Origin: JBLHKE01 sp047619485 | GTDB lineage: Bacteria > Verrucomicrobiota > Verrucomicrobiia > Verrucomicrobiales > DEV007 | Length of the DNA stretch: 7,691 bases | Direction: 5' to 3' | Assembly: GCA_047619485.1 (NCBI GenBank) | Contig: JBLHKE010000365.1 | Location: 1-7,691, forward strand | In this document: one piece after another, positions 1 to 6,861 of the stretch | Layout of the letters: every line of letters starts with the position of its first letter | Numbering within the stretch: position 1 is the first letter of the stretch | The notes under the pieces: generated by a model | The model's database searches: none | What the model was told of the DNA's origin: nothing | Seen by the model: only the letters and a program-made list of their open reading frames with translations | Program-made: the position numbers and the translations under genes

Positions 1-209
1 ATAAAATCCCCGCTGTCTTCGTTGCTAAAGCGCCCACTATCACCAGATCGCTTAGCGTTTATCGCCTCGCCAGCGGGAATTTTCTCTGCGCCCCATTTCC
101 ACAGCAGGTTTCCGGAGGTGCCCGTAAGCAGATTTTTTTGGGAGAGCTTTGGTCGAAAACCTCACCTTCCGAGTTCTGCGGTCGCGATCTCGACAGAGGC
201 ACTAATTGC
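1..209. other. Left-edge region without an identified gene
   Basis: This stretch lies downstream of dnaB and I find no recognisable gene, tRNA or clear terminator in it. Several frames are open. On the plus strand one runs from the edge to a TAA at 211-213, which would overlap the dnaB stop by a few bases, and another runs from base 3 on into dnaB antisense. On the minus strand a frame is open from 161 to the edge, but it has no ATG, GTG or TTG start. A run of seven A residues (minus strand, 133-139) could be a frameshift spot. No candidate peptide resembles a family I know. It may be spacer, an interspersed repeat or the edge of a decayed gene; I cannot decide between them. Confidence 0.35.
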
Positions 210-1694
<1,485 letters not shown>

Positions 1695-1722
1695 GGGTCA
1701 CCACCATAGAAGCGCAAACAAA

Positions 1723-1753
1723 AGGCCGCCGCTAGTCGAACTAGCGGCGGCCT
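1723..1753 (-). terminator. Rho-independent terminator or attenuator hairpin between rplI and dnaB
   Basis: Two arms, AGGCCGCCGCTAG (1723-1735) and CTAGCGGCGGCCT (1741-1753), are perfectly complementary over 13 bp around a 5-nt loop. On the minus strand the stem is followed by TTTGTTTGC, so it fits an intrinsic terminator for transcripts coming from rplI. It sits 59 nt after the rplI stop but leaves only 28 nt before the dnaB ATG. That leaves almost no room for a separate dnaB promoter downstream, so partial read-through or regulated attenuation into dnaB is a plausible inference. The U-tract is broken by a G, which could weaken termination. Confidence 0.8.
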
Positions 1754-1777
1754 GCAAAATAGTTATTCTCGATGCGC

Positions 1778-1786
1778 TGTGGATAA
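1778..1786 (-). promoter_or_regulatory. Perfect DnaA box upstream of dnaB
   Basis: The minus strand reads TTATCCACA, identical to the high-affinity E. coli DnaA box (R1/R4 type). It lies in the rplI-dnaB gap, 84 bp from the dnaB start. Its first bases belong to a 7-bp inverted repeat (TAGTTAT at 1760-1766, ATAACTA at 1783-1789). The other arm begins a degenerate plus-strand box, TTATTCTCG at 1763-1771, which matches the TTATNCACA consensus at 7 of 9 positions. A single 9-mer can occur by chance, but the location directly ahead of the helicase gene makes a regulatory role credible. Confidence 0.55.
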
Positions 1787-1812
1787 CTAGCGATCCAGCG
1801 CTCGCACTCCGA

Positions 1813-2307
1813 CTAGGAGCGTTCTCCGCCTTCGGCACCCTCGACTGGCTTGGCGCTGACTTTGACTTTGAGCGGGACGGTAAGGTCCGGATGGAGCTTG
1901 ATCATGATCTCGAAGTCGCCGGTGCTCTTGATCGGCTTGTCGAGGAGGATGTTGTGGCGATCGATATCAGCAAGTTTCTTGTCGAAACCGGCCATCGCTG
2001 CGGAGATGTCCATCGTGGTGATCGAACCGAACGCTTTGCCGCCTTGACCGGTGGAGAGTTCGAGCTTGAGACGGGCTTTCTTGATGCGGCCAGCCTTCTT
2101 CTCGGCGAGCTGCAGTTCCTCGGCTTCGCGCAGAGCACGCTTCTGGTTGAGGGAGTCGCGATGGCGCAAGTTGCCTCTGGTTGCCTCGAAGGCAAGACCA
2201 GACGGAACAAGGAAGTTATTCGCGTAACCGCGCTTCACTTTGACGATGTCGCCCTCGGATCCGAGGCTATCGACTTTCTCTTTTAGGATCACTTCTACTG
2301 CGGGCAT
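1813..2307 (-). CDS. rplI: 50S ribosomal protein L9
   Basis: L9 binds 23S rRNA near the base of the L1 stalk, projects from the ribosome and helps keep reading frame. The 164 residues are slightly longer than the usual ~150. The N-terminal globular domain is clear: VEVILKEKV at 4-12, then the family signature GSEGDIVKVKRGYANNFLVP (16-35). A long charged connecting helix runs from about 45 to 80, and the C-terminal domain carries GKAFGSITTMDIS (90-102) and IDRHNILLDKPIKSTG (115-130). A short unconserved tail rich in E and G follows. The ATG is fixed by the conserved N-terminus although no Shine-Dalgarno stands before it; a GGAG occurs 29 nt upstream, too far to serve. It sits directly ahead of dnaB, a common bacterial pairing, but rpsF, ssb and rpsR are not next to it here; kbl is. 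Confidence 0.97.
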   Translation of the reverse strand: MPAVEVILKEKVDSLGSEGDIVKVKRGYANNFLVPSGLAFEATRGNLRHRDSLNQKRALREAEELQLAEKKAGRIKKARLKLELSTGQGGKAFGSITTMDISAAMAGFDKKLADIDRHNILLDKPIKSTGDFEIMIKLHPDLTVPLKVKVSAKPVEGAEGGERS

Positions 2308-2352
2308 CGTATTTCTAGGTGTTTTTGATTAAAATTCTCCTGTGGGAGGGAC

Positions 2353-2383
2353 GGTATTGTCGGGAGTTTCCCGGGTTTGTCAA
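2353..2383 (-). promoter_or_regulatory. Candidate promoter for rplI-dnaB
   Basis: In the 98-bp kbl-rplI gap the minus strand holds a perfect sigma-70 style -35 hexamer, TTGACA (2378-2383). After 19 bp comes AATACC (2353-2358), a poor -10 with three matches to TATAAT. The spacer is long and the -10 weak, so this is only a candidate. It is placed correctly, about 45 bp before the rplI start. A short CGGGA/TCCCG hairpin (2361-2373) lies within the spacer. Confidence 0.3.
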
Positions 2384-2405
2384 GAGTTCGGAATACCAGC
2401 GAGCG

Positions 2406-3581
2406 TCACTTGACGTCTTTGAACGCCTGGACGGCAAATTCTAGGTCTTCGCGGGTGTGGGCGGCTGAAATTTGGGTGCGGATCCGAGCCTGACCATTTG
2501 GGACGACGGGGAAGCTGAAAGCAATCACGTAGAGGCCTTTTTCGAGCAGTCTGGCGGCCATGTCAGCAGCCACTTTCGCGTCACCGAGCATCACGGGGCA
2601 GATCGGGTGCTCACCGGGGACGATATCGAAGCCGGCCTCGGTCATCTCCTTGCGGAAAAAGGCGGTATTCTCCTTGAGCTGCTGTCGTAGGGTAGGGGAA
2701 TTGAGGGCGAGATCGATAGCGGTGAGGGAGGCTGCGGCGATCGGAGGGGCGATGGAATTGGAGAAGAGGTAGGGGCGTGAGCGCTGCCGGAGGAGATCGA
2801 CGATTGGTTTGCGCGCGCTGGTGTAGCCCCCACTGGCGCCACCGAGGGCTTTGCCGAGGGTGCCGGTGAGGATATCGACGCGCCCCATCACGCCACAGTG
2901 CTCTGGGGTTCCTCGACCGTTCTCGCCGAGGAATCCGGTGGCGTGACAGTCGTCGACCATCACGAGGGCGTCATACTGGTCAGCCAGGTCGCAGATGGAT
3001 TTGAGGTCGGCGATTGTGCCGTCCATCGAAAACACACCGTCGGTGGCGATGAGCTTGCGCCGGGCACCGGCTTCGGTGGCGGCTTTCAGCTGAGCCTCCA
3101 GCGCGGCCATGTCGTTATTGGCGTAGCGGTAGCGGGCGGCTTTGCAGAGACGGATACCGTCGATGATGCTGGCGTGGTTGAGCTGGTCGCTGATGACGGC
3201 ATCCTCTTTGGTAAGGATTGTTTCGAACAGGCCGCCATTGGCATCGAAGCAGGACGGGTAGAGGATGGTATCTTCGGCGCCGAGGTATTCGGTGAGTTTT
3301 GCCTCGAGCTGCTTGTGGATTCCTTGAGTGCCACAGATGAAGCGGACGGAAGCCATGCCATATCCCCAGCGATCGAGGGCATCTTTAGAGGCCGCGATGA
3401 TATCTGGGTGATCGGCGAGACCGAGGTAGTTATTGGCGCAGAGATTGAGGACTCCCGGGTGACCGGGGACATCGATGCGGGACGACTGCGGGGTGTTGAT
3501 GACCCGCTCGGATTTGAAGAGGCCGGCGGCGCGGATTTCTTCCAGTTCGGATTTGAAAGAGTCTAGGGTGGATTGGGACAT
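2406..3581 (-). CDS. kbl: Glycine C-acetyltransferase (2-amino-3-ketobutyrate CoA ligase)
   Basis: This PLP-dependent cytoplasmic enzyme cleaves 2-amino-3-ketobutyrate with CoA to glycine and acetyl-CoA, the second step of threonine breakdown after Tdh. The 391 residues match the family length (E. coli 398). They show the alpha-oxoamine synthase fold: NLCANNYLGLADHP (46-59), NHAS with H136 for stacking on PLP, DGVFSMDG with S185, VDDCHATG with D210 and H213, and TGTLGKALGGASGG with the Schiff-base lysine K244. The C-terminal QARIRTQISAAHT is typical of the group. The N-terminus MSQSTLDSFKSELEEIRAAG aligns with known Kbl starts, yet no Shine-Dalgarno precedes the ATG (upstream is CCAAGCCCCAAGCCA). 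tdh lies upstream on the same strand behind a 335-bp repeat-filled gap, so the pair may not share one uninterrupted message. Related 8-amino-7-oxononanoate synthase (BioF) is excluded by the tdh neighbour and the closer motif match. Confidence 0.96.
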   Translation of the reverse strand: MSQSTLDSFKSELEEIRAAGLFKSERVINTPQSSRIDVPGHPGVLNLCANNYLGLADHPDIIAASKDALDRWGYGMASVRFICGTQGIHKQLEAKLTEYLGAEDTILYPSCFDANGGLFETILTKEDAVISDQLNHASIIDGIRLCKAARYRYANNDMAALEAQLKAATEAGARRKLIATDGVFSMDGTIADLKSICDLADQYDALVMVDDCHATGFLGENGRGTPEHCGVMGRVDILTGTLGKALGGASGGYTSARKPIVDLLRQRSRPYLFSNSIAPPIAAASLTAIDLALNSPTLRQQLKENTAFFRKEMTEAGFDIVPGEHPICPVMLGDAKVAADMAARLLEKGLYVIAFSFPVVPNGQARIRTQISAAHTREDLEFAVQAFKDVK

Positions 3582-3582
3582 T

Positions 3583-3616
3583 GGCTTGGGGCTTGGAATT
3601 TAGGACTTGGGATTTT
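3583..3616. repeat. CTTGG-rich degenerate direct repeat
   Basis: Immediately upstream of kbl, CTTGG recurs three times as part of GGCTTGG (3583-3589), GGCTTGGAATTTA (3590-3602) and GGACTTGGGATTTT (3603-3616). The units drift in length and sequence. No coding or structural role is visible. It occupies the kbl 5' leader where a ribosome-binding site would be expected. Confidence 0.5.
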
Positions 3617-3621
3617 TTACC

Positions 3622-3648
3622 GCAGATTATGTAGATTACGCAGATTTT
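3622..3648. repeat. Three tandem copies of a 9-bp unit
   Basis: Three adjacent 9-mers, GCAGATTAT, GTAGATTAC and GCAGATTTT, follow the consensus GYAGATTWY and run into a run of T. From memory, similar 9-periodic GCAGATTAC-like strings recur between genes in Verrucomicrobia and some other phyla; I cannot confirm that here. On the minus strand the array contains CATAAT, a near-perfect -10 hexamer, but no convincing -35 at the right distance. Confidence 0.65.
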
Positions 3649-3745
3649 TTTTGGAAACGAACTCGAATGGGCTTGGGTTCCTCGTCGGGGTGTTTGTTTT
3701 TTTGACCAGCTGGCCCTACAATGCCTTGAGGGGGAGGCGCAGCCT

Positions 3746-3902
3746 CGTCGTGTAGGCTTCAGCCTGCGTTGGTGACGGCATTCCCGTTCTTATATGGTCA
3801 GTGTTTGCTCAGGCACGCGAGAGCGTCTTCGGGTTTCGTTCGGGCACTGGCCATGAGAAAACGGCAAGGTGCTGGCGGTCGCAGGCTGAAGCATACGCTA
3901 CG
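3746..3902. repeat. Inverted-repeat-bounded element, MITE-like
   Basis: The segment 3746-3768 is the reverse complement of 3880-3902 at 20 of 23 positions, with the core TTCAGCCTGCG fully conserved. The arms enclose 111 bp with no credible reading frame, giving a unit of about 157 bp. The left arm also carries its own small palindrome, GGCTTCAGCC. The whole lies in the 335-bp tdh-kbl gap. The size and terminal inverted repeats fit a non-autonomous mobile element or a REP-doublet type repeat. I see no clear target-site duplication. A transcript through it could form a long stem. Confidence 0.55.
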
Positions 3903-3916
3903 GCGCTTCGCTTTGA

Positions 3917-4948
3917 TCAAGCCCCAGTCCAGTCCAGGACGACTTTGGCGCTGTTCCCGGCGTTCATGGCAGCGAAACCGTCTTCGTAGTCGGTGAAAGG
4001 CATGCGGTGAGTGATGACATCGCTGATGTCTAGTCCGCTCTGCAGCATGGCCGTCATGCTATACCATGTCTCATACATCTCGCGGCCGTAGATCCCCTTG
4101 ATGTGCAGACCTTTGAAAATGACCTCGTTCCAATCGATCGCGATCTCTTCTGGCGGGATGCCGAGTAGGGCGATGCAACCACCGTGCGCCATGTTGGCGA
4201 GCATGTCACGGAAAGCGCTGGCGTTGCCGGACATTTCGAGGCCAATATCGAAACCCTCGGTCATGCCGAGATCTTTTTGTACCTGTGTTAGGCTTTCAGT
4301 ACGGACATCGACCGCGACGGTGGCTCCCATCTTCCGAGCGAGGTCGAGTCGGTAGTCGTTGACGTCGGTGATGACGATGTGGCGCGCGCCGGCGTGGCGG
4401 GCGACTTTGATCGCCATCAACCCAATTGGACCCGCGCCAGTGATGAGGACGTCTTCCCCTAAGAGGTCGAAGGAAAGGGCGGTGTGCACCGCGTTGCCGA
4501 AGGGATCGAAGATCGACATGATGTCACGATCGAGCGACTGGTCGTGGTACCAGGCATTGGCCTGCGGGATGGCGACGTACTCGGCGAAGGCGCCGGAACG
4601 GTTGACACCCACGCCCATCGTTTGGTTGCAAAGATGGCGGCGTCCTGCGAGGCAGTTGCGACAGTGCCCGCAGACGACGTGCCCTTCGCCGCTGACGATG
4701 TCGCCGGGTTTGAAGTCGTGGACGTTGCCACCGATCTTCTCGATGACACCAGCAAATTCATGACCGACGACCATCGGGACGGGAACAGTTTTCTGAGCCC
4801 AGTTGTCCCAGTTGTAGATATGTAGGTCGGTGCCGCAGATGCCGGTGCGTTCAACCTTGATCAGGACATCGTTGATGCCGACTTCGGGTTCCGGGACATC
4901 TTCGAGCCAGAGTCCACGTTCGGCGTGCTTCTTGACGAGAGCTTTCAT
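3917..4948 (-). CDS. tdh: L-threonine 3-dehydrogenase
   Basis: Tdh oxidises L-threonine with NAD+ to 2-amino-3-ketobutyrate, which Kbl then splits to glycine and acetyl-CoA. The 343 residues align end to end with the zinc medium-chain dehydrogenase of E. coli (341). Catalytic zinc ligands are C38 in GICGTDLHIYNWD and H63-E64 in VGHEFAG. The structural zinc site is C93, C96, C99 and C107. The Rossmann motif is GAGPIG (171-176), with D195 after the second strand, which fits NAD rather than NADP. The C-terminal GIYGREMYETWY (285-296) is a Tdh signature that separates it from sorbitol and alcohol dehydrogenases. The ATG has an AGG five bases upstream. It starts 15 bp after the stop of the HlyD-type gene, so it probably shares that message. 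kbl follows on the same strand after a repeat-filled gap. Confidence 0.97.
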   Translation of the reverse strand: MKALVKKHAERGLWLEDVPEPEVGINDVLIKVERTGICGTDLHIYNWDNWAQKTVPVPMVVGHEFAGVIEKIGGNVHDFKPGDIVSGEGHVVCGHCRNCLAGRRHLCNQTMGVGVNRSGAFAEYVAIPQANAWYHDQSLDRDIMSIFDPFGNAVHTALSFDLLGEDVLITGAGPIGLMAIKVARHAGARHIVITDVNDYRLDLARKMGATVAVDVRTESLTQVQKDLGMTEGFDIGLEMSGNASAFRDMLANMAHGGCIALLGIPPEEIAIDWNEVIFKGLHIKGIYGREMYETWYSMTAMLQSGLDISDVITHRMPFTDYEDGFAAMNAGNSAKVVLDWTGA

Positions 4949-4963
4949 CGAAACCTGCGTCTA

Positions 4964-6049
4964 CTACCGACCACCAAAGTCGAACAGCTTCATCTTGCCT
5001 GGCTTCTCGAGGTGAATGCTCACGCTCTGGCCAGGAAGGAGTTTGATGTCCTTATCGTCGAAGCTGCAGGTGATTTCGCGACCTTTAATCACCCGGCCGG
5101 AGACCGAGCTACCAATATCGGGGGTCGACGTGATCTGTGGAGCGATGTAAGTGATGGTGCCAGGATAGATCGCGGCGGCGGCCTCACCAGTCGGCGAGAT
5201 GAAAACCTGCATGCCTACCGAAACCTTTGCGGCATCTCCCTCCTGGATGAATCCACGGGCGGAAAGCGTATCGGTGTTGATCACTCTGACGATCGGTTCA
5301 CCGCGCTTGACGGCAGCTCCAGTGCTGAAGTAGACCTGCGAGACCGTGCCGCCGCTCAAGGCCTTGAGTTCCATCGTCGCGATCTGGTCTTTCAGGCTCC
5401 GCACGTCGACCGGTTCCTGCTCATTGAAGGACTTGAGTTTTTCTAGTAGGCTATCGACTTTGCCGATCGCGGCCTCGAGAGTGCCTATCCGGGTCTCATA
5501 TGAGGGCAAGGTCGCTCTGAGCGTCTCGTAGTCAGTCTTCTGCTCGGTGTAGTCACTCATCGGGATCGTCCTGGCCTCGGCGCGTTCCCTGAGGGTATCG
5601 AGGGTGCTTTGGAGGACGGCGGCTTGGGCGGTCGCGCCATCACGTTCAGATTTCAACTTTGCCAGGTCGTTCACATAATCGGTCTTGAGCGTGCCGAACT
5701 TGCGCTCCTGGTCGATGCGGTCAAACTCGGTATCCTGTGCGAGCTTGTCGAGTTCGGCCTGGAGCATGCGCTTGTCGAGCTTCACGACGACTGCGCCGGC
5801 TGCGACCGTCTGACCGCTTTCAGTGACGCCCATCTCCTGGATCACGCCGTCTTGGAGGGCGGCAATGGTCTGGGTCTCGGCGACGACGAAGCCGTTCATC
5901 CGCTCGAAGCGCACGCCGCGCTTGTGAAGGCTGTAGGTCACTAGCACCATGCTGAACCAGATGAGGAACGGCCATTTGCTAATGATACGGCGCAAGAGAT
6001 AACCCTTGGTTTGGCGGATCTCGGCTGGTTTTGGAATTTCTGCAGTCAT
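4964..6049 (-). CDS. HlyD-family membrane fusion (periplasmic adaptor) protein
   Basis: Adaptors of this type sit in the inner membrane and span the periplasm, linking an export machine to the outer envelope. The 361 residues begin with a short basic cytoplasmic tail and one transmembrane segment (about 26-42, WPFLIWFSMVLVTYS). There is no lipobox, so it resembles HlyD/EmrA rather than lipoprotein adaptors such as AcrA. A first half biotinyl-lipoyl motif follows (about 55-92, including LQDGVIQEMGVTESGQTV). Next come a long coiled-coil hairpin (about 93-227), the second lipoyl half (AVKRGEPIVRVINTDTL, 246-262) and a beta-barrel region (about 264-350, GMQVFISPTG, LLPGQSVSIHLEKPG). Two TAG stops stand in tandem. 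The upstream bases are A-rich with no Shine-Dalgarno. It lies 29 bp after the DUF4956 gene and 15 bp before tdh. No ABC, MFS or RND pump and no outer-membrane channel is visible, so its partner is unknown; the DUF4956 protein is the obvious candidate. Confidence 0.85.
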   Translation of the reverse strand: MTAEIPKPAEIRQTKGYLLRRIISKWPFLIWFSMVLVTYSLHKRGVRFERMNGFVVAETQTIAALQDGVIQEMGVTESGQTVAAGAVVVKLDKRMLQAELDKLAQDTEFDRIDQERKFGTLKTDYVNDLAKLKSERDGATAQAAVLQSTLDTLRERAEARTIPMSDYTEQKTDYETLRATLPSYETRIGTLEAAIGKVDSLLEKLKSFNEQEPVDVRSLKDQIATMELKALSGGTVSQVYFSTGAAVKRGEPIVRVINTDTLSARGFIQEGDAAKVSVGMQVFISPTGEAAAAIYPGTITYIAPQITSTPDIGSSVSGRVIKGREITCSFDDKDIKLLPGQSVSIHLEKPGKMKLFDFGGR

Positions 6050-6078
6050 GCTTTTTTCTGATTGGGGCTGCTGCTTGC

Positions 6079-6801
6079 TTAGATCTCGACCGTGGTGCGC
6101 TGCATCACGAGGCTGACTTCGGAGATATCTTCCAACTTGGAAAGCGTATCGACCAAGTCGGTTTTATAACTGGGATCGAGAAGTCGGATCTGGTAGGAAT
6201 ATTCTTGCACCTCCCCTTGGATCGCTTCACGCATGGCTACCATCTCCGTGGCGGCCGCATACCTGGCAAAGATATCGTGCAGGTATTGGTGGGAAGGAGA
6301 GGCGGCAGGCAACATGAAGCGCAGCAGGCCTTCGAACTCACGCCGCGAGGCGAATGGCGACCAGCTGAGGAACATCGCCGTCCCGCAGAAGAAGGCGGTG
6401 CCAATGACCGCGACGTTGAACACTTGGGCACCCGAGGCGATACCGATCGCCAGCACGGCGAACAGGAAGATGATGTCACGTGGATCCCGGATCGGAGTTC
6501 TGAATCGCACGAATGCCATCGCGCCCATGATGCCAAGACCGCGAGCGAGGTTGTTGCCGATCGCGATGATCATGATGGTGATGACCACGGTGGCGAGGAT
6601 CATCGTGTGTAAGAACGAGCGTGAGTAGGAGAAACCTTGGTGGGTCCAGCGGTAGACGGTCGCGATCACGAGACCCAACACGAAGCTGATACTGAGCGAA
6701 TAAATGATCTCGACGTTGTCGAGAGCCTTGGATGCCCCCATCGGGCCAAAGACGTTTTCGGAGATGGTGGAGGCTTGTGCTAGTAGGAAGGGGAAATCCA
6801 T
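6079..6801 (-). CDS. DUF4956 family integral membrane protein
   Basis: The function is not established. The 240 residues hold about four transmembrane segments (near 33-50, 64-82, 108-124 and 126-146). The third is preceded by the most conserved stretch, NNLARGLGIMGAMAFVRFRT (83-102), followed by PIRDPRDIIFLFAVLAIGIASG. This glycine- and arginine-rich loop is the hallmark by which I recognise DUF4956. A soluble C-terminal domain of about 90 residues (150-240) with alternating strands and helices (EYSYQIRLLDP, DISEVSLVMQRTTVEI) looks ACT/ferredoxin-like and is probably cytoplasmic. Family members are often encoded next to VTC-domain polyphosphate polymerases, and one lies 60 bp upstream here. 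A role in moving or sensing the product of that enzyme is inference only. The ATG is preceded by a pyrimidine-rich run without Shine-Dalgarno. Confidence 0.85.
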   Translation of the reverse strand: MDFPFLLAQASTISENVFGPMGASKALDNVEIIYSLSISFVLGLVIATVYRWTHQGFSYSRSFLHTMILATVVITIMIIAIGNNLARGLGIMGAMAFVRFRTPIRDPRDIIFLFAVLAIGIASGAQVFNVAVIGTAFFCGTAMFLSWSPFASRREFEGLLRFMLPAASPSHQYLHDIFARYAAATEMVAMREAIQGEVQEYSYQIRLLDPSYKTDLVDTLSKLEDISEVSLVMQRTTVEI

Positions 6802-6861
6802 GGTGAGAAAGGTAGGATGAGACGGTGAAGCTGAAGGCGCTGCGGGGAGGCGACCAATGGT

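Noticed and set aside
2361..2373. CGGGA/TCCCG hairpin after kbl as a terminator
   Set aside because: The stem is only 5 bp and no U-tract follows on the minus strand.
2898..3566. 222-residue open frame on the plus strand
   Set aside because: It is antisense to kbl, and the Val/Asp/Gly-rich composition is the mirror of kbl codons.
3573..3996. Small open frames in the tdh-kbl gap
   Set aside because: Their peptides are built from the CTTGG, GCAGATTA and inverted-repeat sequences and run into neighbouring genes; they are not credible proteins.
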